NCBI GenBank assembly: GCA_902506225.1
Contig: LR733345.1
Span: forward strand, 2,232,001-2,296,000
Length of the DNA: 64,000 nucleotides
Direction: 5' to 3'
Source of the DNA: Faucicola sp902506225
GTDB lineage: Bacteria > Pseudomonadota > Gammaproteobacteria > Pseudomonadales > Moraxellaceae
Positions within the stretch are counted from its first letter, which is position 1; the number at the start of each line of letters is the position of its first letter. A program made the position numbers and the translations under genes. The notes under the pieces were generated by a model. It searched no databases. It saw only the letters and a program-made list of their open reading frames with translations, and was not told the origin of the DNA. This document shows positions 51,601 through 60,417 of this stretch, in pieces.

Positions 51601-52247
51601 TAAAACAAACTCAATTTTAATTGCTCAACTGAATCTACAATGAGAGTGGGATTTTCTTTAGCCAAAACATCGGCTTTTTCACAGCCGTAACTTACAGCAA
51701 TGCTATCCATCTGTATTGCATTTGCCATACGGATATCATGAATACTATCACCGACGAATACCGCATCTTCCACCGTTTTACCCGTTTCGCTCAAAATTGC
51801 TTGCAGCATGAGCGGATTGGGCTTACCTGCGGTTTCGTCAGCGGTTTTGGTAGTTGTGAAAAAGGCTTCAATTCCAGAGTTTGGCAATACTCGCTCCAGA
51901 CCTTTTCGTTTTTTCCCTGTGGCAATCGCTAAGGTTTTGCCTTGAGCGTGTAAATCTTGAATCAATTCTTTAATACCATCAAACAGTTTGTCGTTGTCGC
52001 AATGCTTGACATAATACTCAGAGTAAGTGGCAAGCAAGTCATCATATTTATCGCTGTCATTGGGAAATAGCATGGGAAACGCATCGACTAACGCAATGCC
52101 GATAATGGATTTGGTCGCGTCATCGGTGACGGTTAAGCCGTGTTCATTGGCGGCATGGCGCATGGCATCGACGATTAAGCCAATAGAATCCATCAGTGTG
52201 CCATCCCAGTCAAAAATGATTAGGGATTTGTTTTTCATGTTAATCAT
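51600..52247 (-). CDS. HAD-superfamily phosphatase (phosphoglycolate phosphatase-like)
   Basis: 215 residues. HAD motif I DWDGTLMDS with nucleophile and acid/base Asp, motif II in AIATGKKRKG, motif IV in FVGDSIHDIRMAN. The helical cap and length fit the Gph/YrfG branch, which removes phosphate from 2-phosphoglycolate or similar small metabolites; substrate not proven. Start at the ATG at 52247, with AGAG upstream, overlaps the end of rluC by 8 bp; an alternative ATG at 52238 begins just after the rluC stop. This gene commonly follows rluC in gammaproteobacteria. Confidence 0.88.
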   Translation of the reverse strand: MINMKNKSLIIFDWDGTLMDSIGLIVDAMRHAANEHGLTVTDDATKSIIGIALVDAFPMLFPNDSDKYDDLLATYSEYYVKHCDNDKLFDGIKELIQDLHAQGKTLAIATGKKRKGLERVLPNSGIEAFFTTTKTADETAGKPNPLMLQAILSETGKTVEDAVFVGDSIHDIRMANAIQMDSIAVSYGCEKADVLAKENPTLIVDSVEQLKLSLF

Positions 52248-53322
52248 GTTGATTCTCTAGCAAATTTTGCATATCCTCTGGCAATTCGGCTGTAATTGTT
52301 TCATATTCCGGAATTTCGAGTTGATAGGCATGCAGACACAAACGGCGCACGCTTTTATCGCCTTTAGCCACATTCGGATTGTATTTATCATCACCCAACA
52401 GCGGATGCCCGATACTCGCCAAATGCACCCGAATTTGGTGGGTACGCCCTGTCAGCGGCTTGGCTTCAATTAAGCTGACTTTTTGACCATTTAACTCAAA
52501 TTTTTGCAACACGTTAATTTGGGTTTGACTTGGCTTGCTGTCTTCGGATTTTATATCCACTTTGACACGGCGTTCACCGCTTTTGCCTTCTTGTGTGGCA
52601 GGCAACGTGTATTTTAGTAGCGGTTTATCAATGGTTTGTGTTTCGCTACTTATCCAACCTGCGACCAAACACAGATAGGTTTTTTGCAAGGTTTTTTCTC
52701 GCAAATGCTCTTGTAAAGTTTTAAGGGTTGAGCGTTTTTTGGCAATCATCAGTAAGCCAGAGGTATCTTTATCAATGCGGTGTACCAGCTCAAGGTATTT
52801 TTTACCCGTTGCTTCTCGCATGGCTTCAATCACGCCAAAACTCTCGCCACTGCCGCCATGCACCGCCATACCCGATGGTTTATTGAGCACGATTAAACCC
52901 TCATCTTCATACACAATGCGCTCAAGCAAGCTCTGGGCAAAGTCAGGGCTAATCACGGGTTTTTCACGCGTGGCAAGCTTGATGGGTGCAATGCGCACCA
53001 CGTCATTACGCTGCAGTTTGTCGTGGGGTTTACAGCGTTTGCCATTGACACGGATTTCGTCAGAACGAATCATGTTATAGACGTGTGAGCGCGGCAGTCC
53101 TTTAAGGCGCCCCAACAAAAAGTTATCAACACGTTGATCATGCTGCTGGCGCGTGACGGTCAAGTAATTGACTTTAGCAAAATCTAAAATATCGTCATCT
53201 GCAGACTGCGGTTGTTTGCTAGGCGTGCGTTTTGGGGTTTGATGAGCCGATTGCCGCGATGGGGTGTCGCGTTTTTTGCTAGGATGGGCGGGACGTTTGG
53301 GAGACTGCGAGTGCTCTGTCAT
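52240..53322 (-). CDS. rluC: 23S rRNA pseudouridine synthase RluC
   Basis: 360 residues (319 in E. coli). Makes pseudouridine at 955, 2504 and 2580 of 23S rRNA. About 45 N-terminal residues are a disordered, basic, Pro/Ser/Gln-rich extension; an S4 domain follows (RVDNFLLGRLKGLPRSHVYNMIR in part), then the catalytic domain with HRIDKDTSG at 181-189 and D184 as nucleophile, and TGRTHQIRVHLAS. Divergent from rne as in E. coli, and first of the rluC-phosphatase-orphan gene series. Confidence 0.95.
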   Translation of the reverse strand: MTEHSQSPKRPAHPSKKRDTPSRQSAHQTPKRTPSKQPQSADDDILDFAKVNYLTVTRQQHDQRVDNFLLGRLKGLPRSHVYNMIRSDEIRVNGKRCKPHDKLQRNDVVRIAPIKLATREKPVISPDFAQSLLERIVYEDEGLIVLNKPSGMAVHGGSGESFGVIEAMREATGKKYLELVHRIDKDTSGLLMIAKKRSTLKTLQEHLREKTLQKTYLCLVAGWISSETQTIDKPLLKYTLPATQEGKSGERRVKVDIKSEDSKPSQTQINVLQKFELNGQKVSLIEAKPLTGRTHQIRVHLASIGHPLLGDDKYNPNVAKGDKSVRRLCLHAYQLEIPEYETITAELPEDMQNLLENQHD

Positions 53323-54156
53323 ATTTTGATAGCCGTTTACATAAAAATTTGCTATAGTTTAGCAGTTTAGTGCCTGTGCCGCTATGAATTCGCGCCATCA
53401 ATTCGACTTAAACCCTGTTAAGCTTCCTTACAATTAGTGTATGCGGGATAATTAAACTGTCGCTTTTGCTGTCGCCCATACCACCGAAATTTATTCATGG
53501 CGGTATGACTCACGATAGGGCGCACTAGACTGCCAATATTTATAGATTTTAAGACTGATTTTAATCAATATCAGCACACGACATACGAGTAACGAAGATA
53601 ATTGTCATTTGAAAACATGTTCAAATAGTTTGTAAAGATTAGTGATATATAGAGATAACAGATAAATGGTGGGTTTTGTGCCTTACAACCACAAAGCTGC
53701 TGGTAACGATTAGCGTATTATGCGCCTAGGTAAATGAACTCAGTAGTTGCGATTTTGAGATAAACGTTTACGGTTTTGGACAATTTACCATTTTAAATTG
53801 CCCACGCCTTTGTAAAACCTAACTTATCAGGCTTGCCATTTAAAGCTAAAACTAACGCTAACACTTTTTGACCAATAGAGAAAAAGGGTTCATTCATTTG
53901 TCCTAAAACGCACATTGTTTTGGGCAACAACCCCCAATCCAGCATGATGGCTGTATTTACCTAACAGGCTTACAACCTCGATATGGGAATAATCCAACTT
54001 AATTATGCAATTTTTGGTGAACAACAAACCTCGTTATCAGGCCACCTACGCTTGGTATCGGCGAGTCTAGTCAAGACTGTTTGACGTTGTTTCATCGAAT
54101 GTTTGATAGCAACATTTATCTACCCTCGTATGTTTTGTGTGTTTAGGAGAAAACAC
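53323..54156. promoter_or_regulatory. Long rluC/rne intergenic region, likely RNase E leader
   Basis: 834 bp without a credible gene. The rne-proximal part can fold into several hairpins: GGACAATTTA (53778-53787) with TAAATTGCCC (53794-53803), one mismatch; and CCTAAAAC (53902-53909) with GTTTTGGG (53917-53924). In E. coli a 361-nt rne leader with hairpins lets RNase E cut its own mRNA, and the position here fits. I cannot name the promoter with confidence. Confidence 0.55.
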
Positions 54157-57100
54157 ATGAAACGCATCCTCATCAATGCTACCCACGCCGAAGAAATCCG
54201 TGTTGCCCTGTGCAATGGCAATCATTTGTATGATTTCGATTTAGAAAACCGTACCCGCGAGCAAAAAAAAGCCAATATTTATAAAGGTCATGTGACCCGT
54301 GTCGAGCCATCGCTTGAAGCGGTATTTGTGGAATACGGTTCACAACGTCAAGGTTTTTTGCCGATTCGTGAAATCGCCCCAGAGTATCTAGCAGGTGACC
54401 CTCGCTCTACCAATAACATCAAACAACTGATTAAAGAAGGCGATGAACTCATCGTTCAGGTGGAAAAAGAAGAACGCGGTAACAAAGGCGCTGCGTTATC
54501 TACTTTGATTTCATTGGCGGGTCGTTATTTGGTATTGATGCCCAACAATGCGCGTGGCGGCGGTATCTCTCGCCAAATCTCTGGCAAGTTGCGCGACGAG
54601 ATGAAGCAAGCGTTAAGTGATCTAAGACTACCCAAAGGCATGAGCGTTATCATCCGTACTGCAGGGATTGGTAAAACCACAGATGAATTACAACAAGACC
54701 TTGACCATTTATTAAACATCTGGAAAGGCATCCAACAACAAAGCCAAAAATTCCCCTCACCTCGCCTGTTGCACCAAGAAGCGGGCGTAGTCACCCGTGC
54801 CGTACGCGACTACCTGCGTGATGATATCACGGAAATTTGGGTCGACAATGAATACGCCTATAATGAAGCGGCGAATTTTATTGAAGCGGTGATGCCGCAG
54901 CAAGCGAATAAACTGCGCAAATATACGGACTATGAGCCGATGTTTGCCCGTTTTGGAATTGAAAAACAAATCGAAACCGCCTACCAACGTGAAGTACGTT
55001 TGCCAAGCGGCGGTTCGATTGTAATTGACCAAACTGAAGCTCTGGTATCAATCGATATCAACTCATCAAAAGCTACCAAAGGCGCGGATGTCTCAGAAAC
55101 GGCATTTAATACCAATTTGGAAGCGGCAGATGAAATCGCCCGTCAATTACGCCTGCGTGATATGGGTGGTTTGATTGTTATTGACTTTATTGACATGGCA
55201 ACCGATGACCACCAAAAACAAGTGGAAAATCGTCTCAAAGAAGCCACCAAAAACGACCGCGCGCGTATCCAATTCGCTGAAATTTCACGTTTTGGACTAC
55301 TGGAAATGAGTCGTCAACGCTTGCGTCCGTCACTCGAAGAAGCGACAGGTTACCTCTGCCCCCGTTGTCACGGTACCGGTATGATTCGTGACTTACGTTC
55401 ACTTGCTTTGTCAATCATGCGTCAAATCGAACAACGGGCGCTACAAGAGCGCCATGGCGAAATACAAGCCGAAGTACCAACCGATATCGCGGCATTTTTA
55501 CTCAACGAAAAACGTGAGACGCTGGTGTATCTTGAGCAAGAAAGTGGCACGCGCATTACTATCTTGCCGCATGCCCATCTTGAATCCCCTGAGTTTAATA
55601 TCACTTATAACAGTGATGGGTTTGCGCCATCGAGCTATGAGCGTGTCGCCGAAAGCCAACAACAAGAATATAAAGACCGTGGCTACGATACTAGCAACTG
55701 GCACACCGATGACAATGAAGTCAGCCGTGTAGCACCAACGGGTAATCATAACGCCTGGAGCAATGCTAGCAACGCCGTCAACACCACGCCTAGCCCTGCA
55801 ACGCCATCCAACAAACCTCAGCAAACTGCTAACAATACGACTGCCCCAAAAACTGCCGCTCCACAACCCGTGCAGCCGGCTGCCACTGTCCCTGCAACTT
55901 CTGCAGTCGCTTGGCTATCGAACTTGTTTGCCCCTACCCAACAAGCCCAAGTCACCTCACAATTTAGCGGTCAAGATGCCGCTTCGGCGATTGAAAGTCT
56001 CGTCAATACCGGCGCGCAAAGCCTGGGTGTGCAAGGTCAAATCAATTACGCGGCACTGACGGCAAGCATCCCTTCAGTGAGCGCAAACCCCAGCGAAACC
56101 AGCGCCAATCCTTATCAAGAAGCGCCTCAACAACCTTCAGCCACGGCTGAATCAAGCGATAAAGATGCCGAGCGCCGTAAACGTGGTAACCGCAAACCAA
56201 AGGCTAAAAAACCAAACCGTTATCAATCTGAAACGAGTGAGGCGGAAGTTTCATCACAGGACACTGACAGCAATAAAGACAAGTCAAATGATGCGTCAAA
56301 AACTGCCAAAACTAGTGAGCTGCCAAAACGCGAGCCGAATAGTCGCCGTGACAGCCGTGGGGTCAAAGAACGTCGTGCTACACTAGCGAACGATGATAGT
56401 AACGCGGTTGTAGTCAATGATGTAAAAGAGACTGATACCGCTATTGCCCCTGTCGATGGTAGAAAAAACAACCAATCCAGAGCAGACAAACCGAAAGGCA
56501 CAAAACAACGTGACCCTAACAGTGTGCAAGTTCAAGTATTTAAAACTGAACAACAGCAACCTATAGCTGCGGTTGAAACAACGCACCTCTCGCTAGATGC
56601 CAGCAAAGGGGAAATTGTAAAACCTGAGGTGCAGGCAATAGCCTCGGCTTCGAAACCCGAACCCACAACACCCGAACAGGCAATTGAGACGCCAGTTAAC
56701 CCTAGCAGCGTTATAGTGTCTAATGACGAGGTAGCAGAGCTTACTAAAGCATCTACACCATCTGCGCCATCAGCTGAACCTGCTATTGCAAAGCTGGCAG
56801 TGACACCGAGCCAAGGCCGTGCCAAAAATGACCCACGCGAAGTCTACAAGGCGTATCAAGCGCAATTTAGCCCAGTTGCCTCTGTCGTGAGCACTTCGGT
56901 GACAAAAATTTCAGGTACGGTCAGTCAGTTTATTAACCAGTACTTAGATAATGCCGCTGAAAAAATGGCAACCGACAGCGTGGTTAGCTGCTTTATCCAA
57001 GCCATCGATGCTTTTAATCATCAAGCTGCTACCACCACTCCATCAAAAGATAATGTCGTAGTGGCTGAACAACAGCGTTTTGGGCAGTACTTTAGAAATT

Positions 57101-57960
57101 ATGGTTATGCCAGTCTATCCGCGCAAAACTTGGATGATTATCATACGGCCATTTTGCCAGCCAGTCAGTTCCAACGCCAAGCAGGCAAAACTGACGCTGC
57201 GCTGCCAACAGTGACTAAACGCGCCATTAATGATCCACGCGGTTCATTGGTTAATACCGCTGTCGCTCAAGCGCCGACTGACTCAACCCCGTCAGTTGCT
57301 GAGCCTACCTCCAATCAAACTGACAGTGTCACCGGTCAGGTAGAAGCCGCCTTAACTCAATCAGCCTCACCTAGCCAAAATCACCTGTCATATCAAGCAG
57401 GTAGCGTAGGCGCATGGATTGTGGCGCGCTTAGGCGAGCAAGGTCATGCGTTGATTGAGCAAGGTAAATTGGTCGAAGCTTACTTGCAAGCACACAATGC
57501 GCCAGTCGCCAACCAACCAGCCGAGCCTGTCTCTGCGACAACAATAGCGGATGATGCTATAGTGAATCAGGACGTTGACTCAGTGCAAACGGCTGATGAA
57601 CCCGCAGTAGCCTTTAATACTGACAGCGAAGGTGTTGAAGCAACGGACGTAGAAGATAGCGCAGAAGCAGCGGCGCAAAAACGTAAAACCACACCCGTTA
57701 GTTATAAGAACATGATTGAAAGTGTGGCAGAGCAAATGAAACCGGCAACCGTTGGTATGCTGACCTTGGCAACCCCAAAAGCACCGAAAACCCGTACGCG
57801 TAAAGCTAAGGCGAGCGAAAAACCAGCAGCCAAACCCAAAACGCGTACCAGTAAAAAGGTGGAAAATGCCGTGGTTGTCACTAAAAAATCGACGACCACC
57901 GCCCAAACTGACGTAGCGCCCTCTCACGATGAGGCGGTAAAACCGCAGCACAATCAGTAA
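54157..57960 (+). CDS. rne: Ribonuclease E with a long disordered C-terminal half
   Basis: 1267 residues from the ATG at 54157 (MKRILINATHAEEIRVAL), with AGGAGA upstream; the frame extends to 54103 without support. Central endonuclease of mRNA decay and tRNA/rRNA processing. S1 domain about 38-120, catalytic Asp D300 (SIDINSS) and a second Asp in VIDFIDMA, zinc-link C401 and C404 in CPRCHGTG. From about residue 500 the chain is low-complexity, Ala/Thr/Pro/Gln-rich, with a basic RNA-binding-type patch (RRKRGNRKPKAKKPNRYQ) and a second Lys/Arg-rich patch near the end (KTRTRKAKA). E. coli RNase E is 1061, so the scaffold is about 200 residues longer. A terminator follows. Confidence 0.97.
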   Translation: MKRILINATHAEEIRVALCNGNHLYDFDLENRTREQKKANIYKGHVTRVEPSLEAVFVEYGSQRQGFLPIREIAPEYLAGDPRSTNNIKQLIKEGDELIVQVEKEERGNKGAALSTLISLAGRYLVLMPNNARGGGISRQISGKLRDEMKQALSDLRLPKGMSVIIRTAGIGKTTDELQQDLDHLLNIWKGIQQQSQKFPSPRLLHQEAGVVTRAVRDYLRDDITEIWVDNEYAYNEAANFIEAVMPQQANKLRKYTDYEPMFARFGIEKQIETAYQREVRLPSGGSIVIDQTEALVSIDINSSKATKGADVSETAFNTNLEAADEIARQLRLRDMGGLIVIDFIDMATDDHQKQVENRLKEATKNDRARIQFAEISRFGLLEMSRQRLRPSLEEATGYLCPRCHGTGMIRDLRSLALSIMRQIEQRALQERHGEIQAEVPTDIAAFLLNEKRETLVYLEQESGTRITILPHAHLESPEFNITYNSDGFAPSSYERVAESQQQEYKDRGYDTSNWHTDDNEVSRVAPTGNHNAWSNASNAVNTTPSPATPSNKPQQTANNTTAPKTAAPQPVQPAATVPATSAVAWLSNLFAPTQQAQVTSQFSGQDAASAIESLVNTGAQSLGVQGQINYAALTASIPSVSANPSETSANPYQEAPQQPSATAESSDKDAERRKRGNRKPKAKKPNRYQSETSEAEVSSQDTDSNKDKSNDASKTAKTSELPKREPNSRRDSRGVKERRATLANDDSNAVVVNDVKETDTAIAPVDGRKNNQSRADKPKGTKQRDPNSVQVQVFKTEQQQPIAAVETTHLSLDASKGEIVKPEVQAIASASKPEPTTPEQAIETPVNPSSVIVSNDEVAELTKASTPSAPSAEPAIAKLAVTPSQGRAKNDPREVYKAYQAQFSPVASVVSTSVTKISGTVSQFINQYLDNAAEKMATDSVVSCFIQAIDAFNHQAATTTPSKDNVVVAEQQRFGQYFRNYGYASLSAQNLDDYHTAILPASQFQRQAGKTDAALPTVTKRAINDPRGSLVNTAVAQAPTDSTPSVAEPTSNQTDSVTGQVEAALTQSASPSQNHLSYQAGSVGAWIVARLGEQGHALIEQGKLVEAYLQAHNAPVANQPAEPVSATTIADDAIVNQDVDSVQTADEPAVAFNTDSEGVEATDVEDSAEAAAQKRKTTPVSYKNMIESVAEQMKPATVGMLTLATPKAPKTRTRKAKASEKPAAKPKTRTSKKVENAVVVTKKSTTTAQTDVAPSHDEAVKPQHNQ

Positions 57961-57991
57961 TTCAATCGTGTTTGCGTGCACGTATAGCAAT

Positions 57992-58023
57992 AAAAAAAGC
58001 AGTTCGACATGAACTGCTTTTTT
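57992..58023 (+). terminator. Bidirectional terminator after rne
   Basis: AAAAAAAGCAGTTC, GACAT loop, GAACTGCTTTTTT between converging rne and the DUF808 gene. Confidence 0.9.
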
Positions 58024-58066
58024 ATTTTAGCTACAAATTTTAGATACTATGAATGGACGTGCTTGT

Positions 58067-58984
58067 CTAATGGGCAGGCTTATTACGAATTTTTGAGATG
58101 ACTGTCATGATCGCAACCACCACTAAACCTGCTACCAAACCAACCAGTGCATTTAACAGGTTGGTGGTTAAGCCTGAAAACGCCCCTGACAAGTCACCTA
58201 AATGTTCAATCCCATGATGTAATGCACCAAAGCCATGTGCCAAAATACCACCACCGACCAAGAACATCGCCAAAGTACCGGCGATTGATAGCACTTTCAT
58301 CAAAATAGGCGCAAACGCTAATAAGGCTTTACCTATACTTTGTGCCGCTGATGACGACTTTTGCTGCAAGTGCAGCCCCAAATCATCTATCTTAACAATC
58401 ATGGCAACAAAGCCATACACACCCACTGTCATGATGAGTGAAATTACTACCAGTGTTATCGCTTTATCCAGTAAAGGCACCGTTGCCGCAATGGTGCCCA
58501 GTGAAATCACAATGATTTCAGCCGATAAAATAAAGTCCGTCCGCACTGCCCCTTTAATCTTTTCTTTTTCATGCGCCACCAAATCTACGCTTTCATCGGC
58601 ATTGGCTGCTACCCGCTCGGCTTGCTCAGGGTCGTTACTGCCAGAGTGGGGCCAAAATTTGTGCACCACTTTTTCTGCCCCTTCATAACACAGATACAAA
58701 CCACCAATCATCAATAACCCGGTCACCAAGGCTTGCGAAATCGCACTAATAATCAAAGCCAGCGGCACCAAAATCGCTTTATTGACTAAAGAGCCTTTGG
58801 CGACACTCCACACCACAGGCAATTCGCGATCGGCTTTTACCCCTGATACTTGATTGGCATTGAGTGCCAAATCATCGCCCAACACGCCCGCCGTTTTTTT
58901 GGCAGCGACTTTTGTCATCACCGATACATCATCTAGGATGACGCTAATATCGTCGAGTAAGGTTAACAAACTAGCAATTGCCAT
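58067..58984 (-). CDS. DUF808 (YedI-like) inner-membrane protein
   Basis: 305 residues. Begins LLTLLDDISVILDDVSVMTKVAAKKTAGVLGDDLAL-type pattern (two LDD motifs), the DUF808 signature, with four or more hydrophobic helices (LVPLALIISAISQALVTGLLMIGG, later GFVAMIVKI and LNALVGLVAGLVVVAIM). A soluble acidic segment (SNDPEQAERVAANADES) separates helices two and three. Function unknown. Monocistronic by position. Confidence 0.88.
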   Translation of the reverse strand: MAIASLLTLLDDISVILDDVSVMTKVAAKKTAGVLGDDLALNANQVSGVKADRELPVVWSVAKGSLVNKAILVPLALIISAISQALVTGLLMIGGLYLCYEGAEKVVHKFWPHSGSNDPEQAERVAANADESVDLVAHEKEKIKGAVRTDFILSAEIIVISLGTIAATVPLLDKAITLVVISLIMTVGVYGFVAMIVKIDDLGLHLQQKSSSAAQSIGKALLAFAPILMKVLSIAGTLAMFLVGGGILAHGFGALHHGIEHLGDLSGAFSGLTTNLLNALVGLVAGLVVVAIMTVISKIRNKPAH

Positions 58985-59227
58985 GATAAATTCCTAAAAA
59001 ATAGTAAAAGATGAAAAAATAATAATAGTTATTAAACTAGCTGACGATTTGTTAGTTTACAAATTTGTCCTGCAAACACAATGTCTAAATTGTATCGCAA
59101 CTTATCAATAGTTAGTCGCTTAAACGTTGAATTTTTTTAAAAAACCTGGTTAAACAAACTTTGTTAAATAAACTTTCAATCCATTAATAGAACTTGGCTT
59201 TGAGCCGATTGCTTTTAGCGCACTAAA

Positions 59228-59281
59228 AGATTGAAACAAGCGGGAAGATTGAGACAAGCGGGAAGATTGGAACGGGCAAAG
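59228..59281. repeat. 18-bp tandem repeat upstream of the DsbC-like gene
   Basis: AGATTGAAACAAGCGGGA (59228-59245), AGATTGAGACAAGCGGGA (59246-59263, one difference) and a degenerate third copy AGATTGGAACGGGCAAAG (59264-59281). Confidence 0.85.
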
Positions 59282-59370
59282 ATGTGAGCCACAACTTAGT
59301 AGCCCTGGTAGATTGTTAACAATAAGTTGACAGGGGTAGCGCTCATACACCATAACAATATGGTAAAATA

Positions 59371-59399
59371 AAAACCTATATTAACGTTCTGTAGGTTTT
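59371..59399 (+). promoter_or_regulatory. Hairpin that can hide the ribosome-binding site of the DsbC-like gene
   Basis: AAAACCTA (59371-59378) pairs with TAGGTTTT (59392-59399). The only Shine-Dalgarno-like AGG before the ATG at 59403 is inside the second arm. Confidence 0.55.
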
Positions 59400-59402
59400 C
59401 TC

Positions 59403-60245
59403 ATGCTCATTCGTTTTGCAACTTATCCTGCTAAAACCTCATTAACTACTCGTTTAATTACCAGTGTCATCGCCGTGGCTGGCATGGTTGGTTTGGCAGG
59501 TTGTGATAATGCCCAATCGCGCACACCCGCCAAGTCTGAAACTCAGAAACATGAAGCAACTAGCAGCTCAGCCCCCGTGGCAAAAAATGAATCACAGCTC
59601 CAGCAACTGCTGGCGGCAAATTTAGCCAAATCAGGTATCACCGCCAAAATCACCTCGGTGACAGCGACCAGTATGCCAAATATCTATTGGGTCAAAGCCG
59701 AAGGTTTACCGGCGTTTTTCACCGATGCGACAGGTCAATATGTGGTACAAGGCGATATCATCAAAGTCGGTGGTGCCAAACCTGAGCATATCTCAGCGAA
59801 CTTGCAAGCGCAAGATGCCAAAGCCAGTCTTGCTACCATTGATAAAAAAGACATGATTATCTTCCCCGCTAAGGGGCAGACGAAAGCGGCAATCTATGTG
59901 TTTACCGATGCAGATTGTGGTTATTGCCGTAAATTCCACAGTGAAATCGATGAGCTGAATGCACTGGGTATCGAAGTGCGTTATCTACCTTGGCCACGTA
60001 GTGAGCAAACCATGCCAACCATGGAAAAAATCTGGTGTAGCAGTGACCGCAAAAAAGCCTTAACCGATGCCAAATTGGGCATGCCTATCAATGCACCGAC
60101 TTGCAATAACCCCGTACGTAAAATTTATAAGTTAGGCGCAAATTTGGGTATCAATGGCACCCCAGCCGTGTTTGACACAGAAGGTCATCAACTTGGCGGT
60201 TATCTGCCACCGGCTGAATTGGCACAGGCGCTCAACCTCAAATAA
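59403..60245 (+). CDS. dsbC: DsbC-like thiol:disulfide isomerase with a lipoprotein signal
   Basis: 280 residues. N-terminal hydrophobic segment ends in the lipobox GLAGC (Cys 34), then a Ser/Ala/Lys linker. The dimerisation domain (SQLQQLLAANLAKSGI, IYWVKAEGLPAFFTDATGQYVVQGDI-type strands) leads to a thioredoxin fold with active site CGYC (C172, C175) and the cis-Pro loop NGTPAVF. A second Cys pair (WCSSDR, APTCNN) matches the structural disulfide of DsbC. It should isomerise wrong disulfides in the periplasm, here possibly anchored to a membrane by lipid. Expression may be modulated by the hairpin over its ribosome-binding site. Ends at a terminator; DsbD is not nearby. Confidence 0.87.
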   Translation: MLIRFATYPAKTSLTTRLITSVIAVAGMVGLAGCDNAQSRTPAKSETQKHEATSSSAPVAKNESQLQQLLAANLAKSGITAKITSVTATSMPNIYWVKAEGLPAFFTDATGQYVVQGDIIKVGGAKPEHISANLQAQDAKASLATIDKKDMIIFPAKGQTKAAIYVFTDADCGYCRKFHSEIDELNALGIEVRYLPWPRSEQTMPTMEKIWCSSDRKKALTDAKLGMPINAPTCNNPVRKIYKLGANLGINGTPAVFDTEGHQLGGYLPPAELAQALNLK

Positions 60246-60265
60246 GTCAACAACGGATGGGATAC

Positions 60266-60300
60266 AAACCAGCTAGTCATCATTAGCTGGTTTTTTATTT
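60266..60300 (+). terminator. Terminator of the DsbC-like gene
   Basis: AACCAGCTA (60267-60275) pairs with TAGCTGGTT (60284-60292), followed by TTTTATTTT. Confidence 0.88.
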
Positions 60301-60330
60301 TAATTTTTTTGGGCAATTGGATTTTATACC

Positions 60331-60359
60331 TTACCAATCACAAGTTAGCGTGGTATATT
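60331..60359 (+). promoter_or_regulatory. Candidate promoter of the homoserine dehydrogenase gene
   Basis: TTACCA (60331-60336), 17-bp spacer and TATATT (60354-60359), about 59 bp before the ATG and just after the preceding terminator. Confidence 0.5.
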
Positions 60360-60417
60360 TACCTAGCCAACTTTTGAACTTTTATTTTTATATTTTTGAC
60401 ATTTGAGAATTTTTTTT

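Larger units (their letters stand above)
58985..59402. other. Intergenic region before the DsbC-like gene
   Basis: About 420 bp between divergent genes. It holds an 18-bp tandem repeat (59228-59281) and a hairpin at the start of the next gene, both listed separately. Small frames here (for example one of 67 codons on the minus strand made by the repeat) look non-coding. Confidence 0.5.

Noticed and set aside
55388..57990. Many long frames on both strands within the second half of rne
   Set aside because: Low-complexity repetitive coding sequence opens other frames; none has a start signal or a known domain.
59150..59353. 67-codon Ser/Arg/Leu-rich frame on the minus strand
   Set aside because: Produced by the 18-bp tandem repeat (multiple of three); no ribosome-binding site.
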